From the NCBI GenBank assembly GCA_963691815.1, contig OY829661.1, positions 17,236,849 through 17,300,848 on the forward strand: 64,000 nt of DNA. Direction: 5' to 3'. The position numbers and the translations under genes are program-made. The notes under the pieces are model-generated. The model worked only from the letters and a program-made list of their open reading frames with translations, was not told the DNA's origin and did not search any database. Source of the stretch: Echiichthys vipera (Eukaryota; Chordata; Actinopteri; Perciformes; Trachinidae). Shown here one piece after another: positions 25,339 through 38,794 of the stretch. Position 1 is the first letter of the stretch; the number at the start of each line of letters is the position of its first letter.

Positions 25339-26624
25339 GATAGTTCTCTAGGGCCGCACACAGCCTGTTTAAACCTGCTAAAGAAATAAAGAAAAAGGGT
25401 TTTAAGTCTATAACCAATAATATACTAATACTTATACCAATACTAATAGTTGACGGCAAATAAACATGTTAAGTAAACATTTGAGATTTTTCAGATTGAG
25501 ATCGACATCCCTAGAACAACTAATCAAGGAAAACCTCACGAGAAATGATTTGATCTTGCACCATTTTTGTTCTTGTGTCTTTTGATTGTAAAAGTTTTAG
25601 TGATTGCAAAGCTAGGCCACACAGTGTCTAGGATCACTGGAAAAAAAGTAGATGCCAACATTAAGTTTGAAAAGACATCAAATTATATGTAATACATTCA
25701 AACTCTTACATCAAACATCAGTTTGAAAACTGCAAGCTTGCTTATGGAGAAAACTAAAACCCCATAGGAGGCTCTCCTCTTTAAAAATATTTTCCATGTT
25801 ACTTTGGTAGCTCTGCAACCACTTGGGTCCTTTTACCATATTAAAATTTAGGAGCCCCTCTTTGAATTGCTGAGATGGAGCATTCAAAAAAGTAACATAA
25901 TATAATGACGACTCCATCTCCTCCTTCTTCCGAATTCTTTTGATGGCTCTTTCCTGTTATCAACCTTGCTCTGTCGGTTGCAATCACACGGATCATTTAC
26001 AGGGCCTTTAGCCTCTGGCCGTGTGTTTCAATTTATAACTAGCCCTGAGACCTGGATTTATTTTTCTATAAATTTAGGCCTTATTGATCAGCTGAGAAAG
26101 CCAAAAGCAGCTCACTCCACCAAATAGGCTGTGCTGTTTGCAGAGTTAAGTATTGTCAGAGGAAATGAGAGGCTGTGTCTGAAGGCGAAGGGGTGCATCA
26201 CCACAGATGCGCTGATTGAAGCAATCATTCTGAAGATAAAGCCAGGCACTGAGGGAATATTTCAGTGATAATCGCATTTGACATTCTCTTTGATTATCTG
26301 ACAGTCACCAAGTCTGAATGCTAGCACTGCAAAACTAAAGAACCCGGGGCTACCGTAACATACGTAATAAGTCCAATGATTACACATGCAGAAGTCCCAA
26401 ACAAGGCTAATAGAAGCCTGCAGCATACAGCTGTCAAAGTGCCTTTTTTCATGTTTAGTTTTAAGGTTCTTTTGGATTTTTGCTTTCATTTCTCCCCCAG
26501 GGTCCAAAGGGCTGCTAAAGTGAGTCAACCGCAGAACAGAGTGTTCGGTGACGAGGTGCAGAGACATGATTACCTTCACCTCAAAAGGAAGAGACAGAGT
26601 GGCTTTGATTTTTCTCAGGTGCCA

Positions 26625-26630
26625 ACACAC

Positions 26631-26670
<40 letters not shown>
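26625..26670. repeat. (CA)n microsatellite
   Basis: CA/TA-interrupted then pure CA run (about 15 pure units) in the presumed fam222a first intron. Confidence 0.95.
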
Positions 26671-26673
<3 letters not shown>

Positions 26674-26770
26674 TCCCTCTCTCGTGTACCCGCCCCCCTC
26701 CTCCGCTCAACATCTGTCCCTTGGTGACAAGCCCACTTCAAACTGCTCAGTGCAACCTGTCTCATCTGAA

Positions 26771-26775
26771 CACAC

Positions 26776-26807
<32 letters not shown>

Positions 26808-26845
26808 GCACACGCACACACACACCCACACACCCACACACACAG
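26771..26845. repeat. Imperfect (CACG)/(CA)n microsatellite
   Basis: CACGCA units give way to CACACCCA units; 75 bp of simple repeat about 100 bp after the preceding CA tract. Confidence 0.9.
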
Positions 26846-28409
26846 ACCTAAAAGCCTAAGCATGGTCAGATTCCATTTAGAAAATAATGGCAATTTCACA
26901 ACAACCCTTCCATTACCACACATTTGTCAAGATGGAGGCGCCGGAAAACGCAGAAGGAACACAAGGGAGAAAAAGTTTCTCCAGGGAAATCCCTTCACTA
27001 GCAGAAAATGAGACGTGAATCGGAATACCTTCCATTACTCTCATCATTTGCAGCTGGAATAAAATACATCAAGGAGGGCATTATAATTCAAAGAGAAGCC
27101 TGCAGTAGCTTAAAGAAAAAAAAAAAAACTTTCACTGAAAGCAGAAGGGAGCTAGAAATGGTGCGTAAAGTGCAAGTAATGATGGTTTCTTTGATCCTGT
27201 TATCTAAATTTTAAATTTAAATAGATCTTGTGGAAACTCTCGAGTAGAATTACCCAAAAAAGGGAAGAGAGATATGAAATCAAAGTGATGCCAGAATTCA
27301 TGATACTATCTGGGCTAAGTTATCAAGCAATATAAATCCTCCGTATAATTTTCTCCTCAACAAAAAGTCTTATGTCTTGCACTTCTCACAATAGTGAATG
27401 GCGGCAATATTAACGACATGGCAACTGCAAAGTCAGCGATCTTAAAAATTGCAATATGCAGCATAGATCAGCTCAACCTTCACAAATCAGTTCAAGAATC
27501 CTTGTAATTAACATTAACTGTCAGTGTTACTTCCTTCAATCAGCTTTACAAATCAGCGCCTATATGGTTGTACTTCTCATGTCTTACAAGATCACATATT
27601 TAAGGGCTTCTCTAACATGCATAATAAGAAAAAGAGCACTCATTTTAAGCTGCAAGGTCATCTATAATCTTCACTACTCCCAGGTGCCTTCCATGCAGCT
27701 GATAAGCAGCATGATGTAGTCCACCAAGGGCATACCGGGATGATAAAGACCTTGTGCTTTGCAGTCCATCTAACTGTCCCCCAAGGAAGTTTTGTCAGAT
27801 ACATTTTCCAAGTCATTGACAGATTTTTTTTTTATTTAAATGTGTCGTCTGTCCTGGGATCAGGGCATGGAACTTTGTGAGAGATAAGGAAGCTGAAGAG
27901 CCATGAAGGCAGTGATGGAGAGATTTCCTAATGGCTGTTTTTAGTTTAACTAGCAGATGCCTTAGGGTTTTAACTGAAGTTTTAATGACATCTGTTCAAC
28001 AAAAACAGTATCCCTCAGCTTATTATCTTGAGACCACTATTGCGTATTGTCATCAAACTAGCACCACTCATATTCATGCTGTAATAGAAAGAAGTTCAAC
28101 TCCAGACAATGTAGGCTATGATCATATTTCTTGAGATTGAAATGCTGGCTATGATTACCCAGACATGGCTGTTTGCTCATATGAACTCTGGATAATGTAC
28201 GACAGATCAGGTCTGGACAGAGTCAGACGCATTCTCACTGGAAATACTTCATTTGGCAGGACAGGATGCTGATTACACCGTGGTCTGTCATTTGGCCCTT
28301 AACAACTAAGTCTCTTGCAGTTGTTGAATTTGTCTGACTATTCTGCATCGAAGAAATTCCAGAATCTCTTTGTCTCTCCAGATATTTTCATTGCGATCTT
28401 CGTAGGAGT

Positions 28410-28630
28410 GGGCCATAATTAGACATGATCGTTTATCATCTTTCAATGGAATCGTATTGTGATGAAATCATATATTGAGACTGTGATACACAATTATGCG
28501 ACATCTGAATTGATAATAACGCGCACAAACTGAAAAACTGACTATCTATTTATTTATTGAATTACCAGAGAACATGTTATATCGTGATATAAATCATTAT
28601 CGGGATAGAAGATTTTGTCCAGCCTTACGT
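28410..28630. repeat. MITE-like dispersed repeat ('tatcgtgatataaatcatta' type)
   Basis: Contains alternating 'gatcgtttatcatc', 'atcgtattgtgatgaaatca', 'ttatatcgtgatataaatca' and ends 'ttttgtccagcctt'. This resembles a short hAT-like element family scattered through fish genomes. No coding capacity; the boundaries are estimates. Confidence 0.45.
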
Positions 28631-31600
28631 CTTTGGGTAAATGACCCATCTTGTTCACCCTTGGATGTTTGTTTTCATCTGTTTTGTACAAAATAGAAAC
28701 ATCATCAACACCTCCATTCACTCGCTGTGAGTTCTCACACATTGGCTTGATTGGATAATACAAAGACTTTGTATGACAAAGTAAAATCGATTTACACGGT
28801 CCAACTGATATGAATGTATGCGTTCTCACAAACAGTAGCTGATGTCGAGGTCATTTCAGGTTTGCATTGCATGCCTAAACAGGTCAAAATGTTTTTTAAA
28901 AATCTATAATATGCCATGCTTTGTTTTTTACCTGGCGATACGATGCGACAGCACGAAAATATCCATCAAAGCAGAAAAAGCTCTAAATTACAGGCCCTCA
29001 CACAAGAGCATCTGTCTGACCTTCTGTGTCTTTTATGAGTTTGTGCGGCATCAAGGGTCAGTGCAGAGATAGAAGCAAATGGCAGAGAGGGAGGCTCCCT
29101 CTAAACAAACATGAAATGTACAGAATAAAGACACACATTGACTCTATACACACTCTCACTTTCACATTGACACATGCCCCTCCCTACCATCTCAGCTCCT
29201 CTTAGCAGTTCTCAGAATCCTCAGTTGATAATTAGATGATAATGAAAAAGGTCTAAGACAAGCATCCCTTTCGGTCTCTGGGTGGATTAGCATGTGAGTG
29301 CTATGCTAATGTTTTTCCTTCCTTCCACTCAGAAACTGCAGAAGTGCAAAAGGGAAAGAGCAGAAAGGCAGAAAAAAAATAAGGTTAATTTAGGAGGAAA
29401 TAAATGATTAACAAAGAGCAATTGGTCATTACAGAAGAGAAAAAGAGGGCTCTCTCTTTGAATGAACATGACAAGGGCCATGAATAACAATCCACTTACT
29501 GTATAATTAATTGTATATTACGTATGGCAAAATAAAGGACACCAGAGATGTAGTCTGACATACAGACAGAATTAGACAGCAGCTGCTGGATTCATTTCTA
29601 TATACCACACACACACGCGCGCACGCACGCACGCACCCCAAACCCCTCATACATTTTTAATAGAATCTATTACTTCTGGATTAGCCGATAAGAGCTGGCC
29701 TGGTTAAATTCTATAATAGTTTGCATAATTGGTATCAGAGCAGCATATAAGAGAGACCCAGAATTCTCTCTTCTTCTCTGGAGAAAAAGAAAAAAAAAAA
29801 GGACACAAAGGTTCACATACAGGATAACCAAACAACCCGGAGCCACTCTGCTCTACGCTGCAAGAACACTCGAGGCCTGCGGGCTGATAACAATGAGCCT
29901 CATTTCCATTGAGATTAGCTAAAAGGTATTACAACTGTGTTAAAAAGCATTTACCGTAGAATTCGCGTGCAAGGCAAGCACAAGATTTATGTAAATACAG
30001 TCGCAATATTCAGACAGATGTCCAGAGAATCCTGGGTGTAAATCATACAGCGTTAATGGCTGGGTAACATTACAGTTTCTCCCTTGCAAAATTTCATGTA
30101 GCCATCACAACAAGGCAGTTATGTTACAATAAAGCTGAGGGCATTTAAGTCTGAAAAATCTTAACAAACTACTGACAATCTTTAACAGTCTCTAAACAAT
30201 CTACACATATTTCTTCACTACTGCAAAACATAATTGGGCAAAGGATAATGCAAATGTGTTTATATATGCGGTGTCAGCACTGTCACCTTCTATGCTATTG
30301 TTACAGTATAATCATACGCTATATTTAAATAGCATTTTTACCCTGCCTGTTCAACAACCTCCCTATGAGGCTTTTCCATTGTAGGATAACATCAAAGTTC
30401 CTTACAAATCTATGTCTAAATCTGAATAAAGGACATATAAACTATGAAAAACCTTAACTGTGTGAGAAATTTAAAACTGTTTGAGCAATGTGCAAATAAA
30501 TTCTACAGACATACATTAAGCTTTCGACCGTTTGTCTACCCAACAGTGAAAAAATGTACATCGCCTTCAATAGGAACATTTTCAAATGCTATTTTCAGTG
30601 GAATTTAACGTTTAACACTGCAGCAACAAATGGTTTGAAACAAATGACAGTAGCATCTCCGTAGGATCAGAGCTTGCCCCATTAATTCCAGCAGCAGCAG
30701 CGGCAGCAGCCACTGCAAGCATGAAGTATTTGTCTACAAGGTTAACAGTTTTGACAAACAATTAATCATTTACTTTGGAGTTAATATAGCGCCATATCTG
30801 TAAGGCAGTCTTTCAAAGCAATGTTGCTAGAATGATTAGTGGTTAACCTACCTAATATATTAATATTATATGAACTAGAAAAGTGCACTCAGTAGAGTGA
30901 AGATCTCCACCAAGACCCCCACTCCTGGGGAAGATACACATTGTATAGTTCTGCTACACACAACATCATATTAATGGAAGACACAAGAGGTTATACATGG
31001 ACATGATCATTCTGACTTTATATGTATACAGATGATGAAAACACACAAAAACAAATTGAGCCATTAAACCAAAGCTGACAGGTTTGATTTTTATCTTCGA
31101 GGGCAGCCTTGGTGAGTGGAAAGCCTTGGACTGACCAAAATCTACCCTTGTCCACAAAGACAGTACCAAGGTAATAGAAACAAACTGCATGGGGTAAAGT
31201 CTGGCCAATGCCAAGGTAGCAGTAGAGGGTAAACAAAGCCTTATCTTATCCTTATCCCAGTATGCATACTTAAAAGCTATGGGTATGCTGTCCAGCTTTT
31301 AAAAAACCTTGACTTTAAAGATAACAGATGGTAAAAGAGTGCACTTGCGGAAAGATGAGTTATTTTTCAAAAGAATCGAACTGGGATTTAAATTGAATGT
31401 TCTTTACATCTGTTGGTCAACTCAGGCATGGACTGGATCATTTTGAAGTATCCCATTCTCATCGCCTGTTTTTAAAACCATAAATGAAGACAAAAATGAC
31501 AGAAAAAAATGGCATTATGTTACACAAACTCCATCTCCCCAAGCCCCAAGCCCCATCCTCTGGCTGTTTACTGTTCAGGGTCACTGATTCTTTCGAGTCA

Positions 31601-33996
31601 TTAAAATCTTCAAAGATAGAGAAACTGCTGCCTGTATGGCTCCTATTCTGGGGAGATAACCTAATGATAAGCTCTCTACCATGCATCACCATAACATCAA
31701 AAATGTTTGAGGATGAAAAAAAAAAAAGGGTCTTTGATCTCTGGACCGACTAAGAATGTCATCATCTCAGTGCCTTTCTATTTAGGGCAAATGGTGATGC
31801 ATCAATTGCAATTTGGCAGTCTTAATCATTAATTGGAAGTAATGACTGAGCACCATCGTGTAGACAAAATAAAAATGACTGGAGCTCCAAATAACCCTTG
31901 CAGTCCTGTCCCCTCCCCCAATGACCTCGGAGGCCCCGGTCCTTAACCCTCCACCCTTAACCCCCATCTCACTCCCCCCTTCATCCTATTAGAATTAAAA
32001 GACCAATTAGACAGATTTCAAAAGATGGCAGTCTGCCTGTAATTACACATGACATGTCTTCAGCAGATGAAATGGTGATTACAGAGGGTGCACGAGATAA
32101 ACTGCTAAGCGACCAAACCATCGACATTACTTTAAGGCAGCGTGGTTGGGTGCATATTTATTTTCAAAGGCATCTTATCATTCTGGCTCCAAACCATTTA
32201 GGCTAATCCACAACAGAGAAAACTCACTGTACACTTAACCAACCTTAAATGTGAAGCTACGGATGACATGGCAGAAAAAGACATGACCTTAATCAGTCCT
32301 TGTACTGGCCTGGGCAACAGTCATCCAAGAAAAGGTCATTCTCGTGGTGAGCCGTTTCCTCCATTCAGTAATTCTGTAGGCATGGAGATTGAGCGAACCA
32401 GGGAAACTTCACAATAAATCAGAGCTCAGCTTCGCTCCTGAGAGGGCAAAGGGAAGCAGCCAGCCAAATGACAAATCCCTTCCCTTCACGGAGTTGGAAT
32501 TACTGCTGGGATGTGATGCAAGATCAGAGGGAAACCCCCATGGGATACCTGCACATTGACTGCTAATAACATGACGCAATTTACAAGCCTCCTCAAACAA
32601 CTGCACGCCCAGGCAAAGCAACTTTCAAACAAACAACCAAAATAATATAAATATCTCATTGAGACTAGTTTTGTATAATATTCTATAATTGAAAATCACA
32701 GCGGTGTCTTGATTATACCTCTAAAAAACATGCAGCACTAAACATCCACTGGCTAAGTAAAAGTGGCCAAGGATTTATAGTGAAAGCCAATATACTTTAT
32801 GATGAAAGGGGGATAAGGCACTACATTTTTTATGATGACATTGTGGTAAATCAAAAGATACAATGCCATGATTTTAATATGTTTACAGTAAATCATAAAA
32901 CAGAAATATAAGCCTATTCCTGATAGTCACATGCCTCACAATTTAAATAAACCAAGGGGGGGTTGAGGTATTTTTCTCCTTTGGTCGCAAAACAGCCAGA
33001 AAAAAAAGAAAGAAAATGAAGAAGAAGGGGACAATAAAACACCAAATTGCAGGCTTTCCTTCTCTGCCTCTGGAGAGAAGCTGTGACATCCCATCTCTCT
33101 GGGTAATAAAGGATCTGGCACAAGCAGGAAAAGCATGCGGGGTAGAATTTCACACCTGGCCAATAATCTATATAGGCCCCCTCTGCTGCAGCTAACCTTC
33201 AACCTCGGCTGCCACCGGTGCAGTGAGGTGCGATGATCCCACCTCCGGCTTTTAGACAATAGAAATGGAAACCTTCAGAGGCAGCTCCTGAATGACCGAT
33301 AATATACTTCAAAGCACTTCCCCAATCCACTGGAGATGCTGACATATAAAGCGCCTTTCATTGCGCGCAGAGCCCCCATCCCAACAAAGATGTCATTTGA
33401 GAATGAAAAGGATGAGACCAGGAAATTGCATTGGCTCACAGGAGAACAGTTTTCCCCTCAGAAAAAAAAAACATTTAGAAACTACAGATTTTTGTTATGC
33501 AAATGTTTAACTTATAGTATCATAACCAATTTGGACCTATTAATTCCCGTGTGTAACTGTTGAATAGTCTACATTTTAGGAATTATTCCATGTATTAGAT
33601 TATTCTATTCTAAATTATTCTATATAGTGAATATACTATAAATTCTCATAACTGGACTCGGCCAATATAAATACACATTAGCCAACAGCAGGACACTCAT
33701 AATATAGTAAGGGGCGAGACGCTCCTATCTAGGCTATTAGTGCGCACTGGGCATCTTTCACCACTTTAGCGCTGTCGACTTGGAATCACTGCAGGGCGAA
33801 ACCTGACATCGTGCACTGAAGCATCTTTACAACCTGAAATATTTCTTTTATTGCCATGTAGTTACACGGCTAACGTTAAATATCAATCAAGCTGCTACAA
33901 CAAAACATAGAGAAACAGAGAAACATTTCGCATGAGCCGACACAGTGTTCCCAAACCATCAAGGAGAGTAATCCTGAAACATAATCGATGACTTAC

Positions 33997-34450
33997 AGAG
34001 TTGTGTCTTATCATAAAGCTTGTTTATCTTTGGTTCCCCACGGCTGATTGGTTGTTCTCCTGCTCGGAAGGCGTATTTCCTCTACAAAAGCAATCTCGCC
34101 ACTGATTCCGCGAAACCTCCGGACGTATATCCATTGATGAAGGTGGCTCCATGAACTTTTACTTCCTCGACATATTCAACAGTCGTGTAGAATTAATAAT
34201 TTCACCGATGATGTTTTCCGTGCAGCTGCCTGTGTGTCATCTCGGCTGCCGACCAGGCTGTGTATGCATGTGTGTGTGTGTGAGAGAGTGTGTGTGTGTG
34301 CCATAGAGAGTGATGTCGGAATGGCAATGAATCCCCTGCACTGTTGAAAGCGGCTCTGGGCCAATCAATCAAGGCCGTATTTGAATATTCCCACGGCTCC
34401 ACCAATCGTATGAAAGAGCAGGCGGCCGCTGTCGCGATGCCAAACCCGTC
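33997..34450 (-). promoter_or_regulatory. fam222a: Candidate fam222a promoter and noncoding first exon
   Basis: On the - strand CTCT|GTAAGT at 33997/33996 is a near-perfect donor. Upstream on that strand the DNA is richer in CpG than its surroundings and carries several CCAAT/ATTGG boxes (near 34044, 34360 and 34391), typical of a TATA-less vertebrate promoter. fam222a has its first coding exon at 25.3 kb and needs a transcription start beyond it. No transcript evidence, so the start site and exon are inferred. Confidence 0.3.
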
Positions 34451-35722
34451 CAAAAAAGTAAGCGTTTGCTGTTTCCCGGAGAAATTTAAAGGGGAAGAAC
34501 GTCTGATATATATTAGCATGAAAACAAATGCAAGTTTTCGGTCTAACTTGACTCCTAACTTGATCGATTAAGAAATCATTCTAACATCTAACAGCATCTA
34601 GATGTTTCTAATCAGCAGTGCTTAATTCACTCTTAATGGGATCAGGTGTTCAGGAGCAGCTGGGAGAAAGATCTCCAACACTAACTTGGGGGATAGTGAG
34701 GGAGAAACTGTGAACTGGATTAGAAGCAATGATATAGAGAAGTATTCCAATAATTGCAGTAAATTTGTACTAACAAGTAGGAAAAGTCCTCCATTCAAAA
34801 GCAGTTTATTATTTATAGTAGGCTATCAAAATTAAAAGTAGGCTACTGCTTAGAGAATATCCCATCCAAAGTAATATATGAACATGAATATCATAATGTT
34901 TGATTATTATCTTTTGATGCATTAATATGTAATTGTGGTAGACATTGCTAGGTCTATTGTTTGCATTTCTGTTTATTGATATTCTTATTCTTGCACCTGC
35001 ATTGGCATTTTATATTTGCACTCCTCCCTGTTTGTACTGCAACTGTTGCAACTGTCGCACAGCAATTTCCCTCAGGATAAACACAGTAAGGAAAGATACG
35101 TTTGACTTTATACTGTTCAGTAACTCTATAAGCCGCGCTAAGTTCTGTGATAAATGTAGGTGTGTAAAAAGTGCAATATTACCTGTTGAAATGTATTGAA
35201 GTTTAATGAAGCATAAAATGGGAAAACTCCTCAAAGTGCCTCAAAGCTGTAGAGTACTTGAGTCCATGCAGGTTACTTACTTTACACCAGTGACACAAAC
35301 ACCTTAAAATATAATACAAACCAATTTAGCAACCTCATAAATGAGTAAAGCCTTGAATCAGCAACCTTTTAGCACAGTCAACCAAGGTAATGGATGATAC
35401 ACTGTGTTTTCTACAGACGCTTGTTAAGCCTAAAAACTCTTTATAATCAACCATCTGTGGTAAGGCTTCACAGACAAACATAGTTAAAAATGTACAGGAA
35501 AACCTCTCAAATGAGATTATAGCCTGAGGGAAAACAGACAATAAATTTGACGATTTGTTGCTGAAAACAATTTAGTATGCAGTGTTAATGTTATTAGGAA
35601 CAGCTGTGCTTCAGTCAAAATATATGTTCAAATATATGTATAAGTATGTCTGATCAGGTAAAAAGTTAGACATTTGTGGAAATACACTTCTTTCTTTCTT
35701 TCTTTCTTTCTTGATGAGTAGC

Positions 35723-35757
35723 TCGATACCACTCTTTAAGTATGAGAGTGGTATCGA
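35723..35757. repeat. Perfect inverted repeat (13-bp arms, 9-nt loop)
   Basis: TCGATACCACTCT (35723-35735), loop TTAAGTATG, then AGAGTGGTATCGA (35745-35757). It follows directly on a TTTC tract. It could be the end of an old transposable element; no function can be assigned. Confidence 0.85.
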
Positions 35758-37131
35758 TCTTCTTCTAACTCTGACGAGACAAGCAAACAATGACATTTTT
35801 TCCCAACACTTTTCATTCTCAAATGCTGAATTAGACTTTGAACACCCATTTGTCGATATTTAACACACAATGCTGCTCTCTGCACTCTGTACACAAATAC
35901 ATATCCCCAACAAAACATGTGATGATGGAAACCAACTACAAATTCAACCCTTCAAAGACAGGTTTTTTATTGTTTTCTGAGGACGATGATCGAGTGCAGC
36001 AGACATACTCTGACCCATGTTGCTGTGAGGAAGAATATTGAATTTTTTCTTTCCAGCTTCCTGAGTGTCATTTTTCAGTATGAATGAGGCCTGCAGATGG
36101 CAAATGAAGTTACCATGCCAACTAATGTCTCTATTGAACACTGAAGATGTAGATGGATTGTTTTTCTTTGGAGGATCACATGTTTTTGTAATGACTAATC
36201 GGGTTATCAAAATTAAAAGTAGCTCAATTAGCATGCGTTTGAAGAGCATTATGTAAACATCATACTGATCCTTTGTTGGAAAACACATGATGAAATTTTA
36301 TAATTCACAAAGTAATTGTTAAGTTTGCAAGAGGATACATCCATAAATCCTAACCCAACAGTCCCTACTTTATGTGTAGGCATGCCTTGTTAAGAGGGCA
36401 GGCAACATTAGTACTAATTATAGAGAAATTACAGAGAAGACCTTTTTTTTCTTTCCTTTGTAGAAAGGATGCTGGGTGATTGACAGACATCCTTCAGTCT
36501 TAACCTGCTTGTATGTTATGATCAGTGATTAACAAACTCAGATAAGATTTGTGTGGAAATATGTTTACTTTCGTTCAGTATTGCAATTACTAATGATATT
36601 TTATGATAATGTAGTTATTTAATTTCTCCTGATAGGTGTTTTATATCAGAGAGAGATGCAAACTCAAACCAAAATGGATTTAACTTCAGAATCAAATTAA
36701 GCACATACATTTTCAGACGACTTGTACATTTGCTTACTTGATAAGCCATGTTTTTTGTTCAGAACAACCATTTTTCATTCAAGCTTGTGCATTACATACT
36801 TTTGCCATGTATCCCTCTGTTTTGACATATATAGCTGAGTTGAGATGTCAAGATATTCATATAAATAAACACATGCAGAGAGGCTAAAATATCACAATAA
36901 TTGACCGATAATTTACGAGAGGAGTATGCATATGACTCTGAAGGTATCAAAACTGTCTCATGAATTGTCACTCTTTCATGGTATCATGGTATTACTTGTT
37001 ATTATTATCAAAAGTTACAATGACCCTTAATAGAATGAAACTTTTTGCTGTTGAGCAAATGTTTTGTATAATTAAAACTTGAAAGCCTTTGTATTTGTAT
37101 ACATTTGTCAACATACATTTTTTTCAATATC

Positions 37132-37164
37132 GTAGATATGCAAATGCAAAATTTGCATATCTAC
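37132..37164. repeat. Perfect palindrome carrying two octamer (POU) motifs
   Basis: GTAGATATGCAAAT (37132-37145), loop GCAAA, ATTTGCATATCTAC (37151-37164). Each arm includes the exact octamer ATGCAAAT/ATTTGCAT, the consensus for POU-domain factors. The palindrome is read directly; a regulatory role is inference. Confidence 0.85.
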
Positions 37165-37225
37165 ACACTTTCCATAAAACTGGCATACCGCTTCAACCTT
37201 ATGCAAACATTTGTAAACACGCGTG

Positions 37226-37228
<3 letters not shown>

Positions 37229-37273
<45 letters not shown>
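37229..37273. repeat. (CA)n microsatellite
   Basis: About 21 CA units in the gene-free spacer upstream of cplane1. Confidence 0.95.
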
Positions 37274-37275
<2 letters not shown>

Positions 37276-38675
37276 TATAAACACTGAACTCGTAAAAAGC
37301 CTTATTGAGGAATGGTCCAAGGGATACAATTGAAACTCTGAACCCAGCTAGATTGAACAATACACTCATAAGCATGACAATAATATCATGTTAGTCTTGC
37401 TCTATTGAAATAACAAAACAAATTCTTCACAAAAGAATGGATAATCTGAAATTATAAATGCACACAGTCTGTAGGGCTTTAGCTGTTTGTTTCATCCTGA
37501 TTATTATTCTGTTTTGTCCCTGGCATCATGTCCTCATACGATGTAAAGCTTTCCGTCTTAAGATGGTTCTCATCAGACCAGAGTGTACCTGGCAGTGACA
37601 GTAATAAAGAGCTCCATCTGTGCCTGGCAGGCAAAAGCAAATGAACCAGTTAATGTCTAGTGAAGTCTCCTCTTTCACCTTTTGGCAATGGCTGCTGTCA
37701 TCTTCATCATGATGAAAAGGAGAGAGTGCAAGGGTAATTAAATACCAGCAGGGGTCAGGGGGCAAACCTAATAACTCTCTCTAACAAGCCAATAAGAGAC
37801 CTTATTGCTTTAGAGTTCTCACAACCCAAAGCATGTTAATAGTGAAGAGGACCGCTTACTGCATTCAGCTAGTTGAATGTTTCTATCAGAAGTAGAAAAT
37901 TGACCTTCTGGGGAGATATCTGCAATTGCTCAGAGGCAAAGTACAAAAAGCCTCTTATGCTTTTGTGTATCTACCACAGTGATCTCTTCTGCTAGTCAGA
38001 ACTGGCTTTCTGTGAACAGACACTTTGCTGGCTATGTCTGTTAAAGCATGCCATCTGCTGGCACAAGTATGCTTGTGCAGAAGTATTCTGAAGCATTAAT
38101 GTAGTGGACAGCATTACTGAATGTACAGAGTAAGCTACACAATCATGAACCTAAAGTTTCAGCCTTTATGCATCAAGTTTGATTTGTTCAAAGGTAAGAC
38201 AGCAGTGTAAGCTGATGTGCAACAACATAGTCAATATGGGTCTGTGTACACTTTGTTTCTTGGTTTAAACTGCACCGTCCCAAACAGCCAAATCTGGGAT
38301 GAACCCATGCTGCACAAAGATTGCCACTTCATTCACAGTTGACCCTCTCTAGTAGATGAGCTATTATATAAGTTGTGTAAAGGTATGTTTTGTGAACTTT
38401 TAGTCTATCTGAGATCAATTTTTGAGATTGAGTCTGACAGAATATCCCCTATAACTTTTAACAAAGAAACTACTCCACATTTACCACGGTTGTATTCCTA
38501 AGTATTCACTATATAAAACACTTGATTGAAAGGCAAATTCAAATGTGCTCATCATACTATACGTTAGTTTAAACCAATGAAGCGGAAATATTTGTTTTTT
38601 GTTTAGTTATTTTTGTGTTGAACTAAAAACGGGAAAAGTGGAAAACAAAGCCCCCTTTTAGCTTCTGATGTTTAA

Positions 38676-38745
38676 ATAATAATAATGATAATAATAATAA
38701 TAATAATAATAATACTAATAATAAGAATTATAATAGTAATAAGAA
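38676..38745. repeat. (TAA)n-type tract
   Basis: Interrupted ATA/TAA trinucleotide repeat of about 70 bp, just upstream of the presumed cplane1 promoter. Confidence 0.9.
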
Positions 38746-38794
38746 ATAACATTTTCACTCTACCATCCTTTACTGGCTTTCATTTTGAAATATT

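Larger units (their letters stand above)
25339..33996. other. fam222a 5' intron / upstream region, no gene seen
   Basis: 8.7 kb with no exon-like sequence. It holds CA-rich tracts at 26625-26670 and 26771-26845, a short CG/CA tract near 29610-29636, and a MITE-like repeat near 28410-28630. The two longest open frames (26262-26843 and 26376-27011) are mostly translated CA repeat. If the noncoding exon proposed at 33997 is right, this is fam222a intron 1. Confidence 0.45.
34451..38780. other. Gene-free spacer between the git2-gltp-fam222a and cplane1-wdr70 blocks
   Basis: 4.3 kb with no exon-like sequence. It contains a TTTC tract (35687-35712), a perfect 13-bp-arm hairpin (35723-35757), a palindrome with two octamer motifs (37132-37164), a CA microsatellite (37229-37273) and a TAA tract (38676-38745). 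Confidence 0.5.

Noticed and set aside
26262..27011. Two overlapping open frames of 193 and 211 codons on opposite strands
   Set aside because: Both are dominated by translated CA/GT microsatellite (runs of His-Thr or Cys-Val). No conserved domain and no splice context.
32914..33259. Open frames of 79 and 107 codons on the - strand
   Set aside because: No recognisable motif, no splice-linked partner and low-complexity Phe/Ser runs. Expected by chance.
34202..34571. Open frames of 105 and 75 codons near 34.3 kb
   Set aside because: The first runs through a GT/CA tract and neither has conserved motifs. The region reads better as a promoter.
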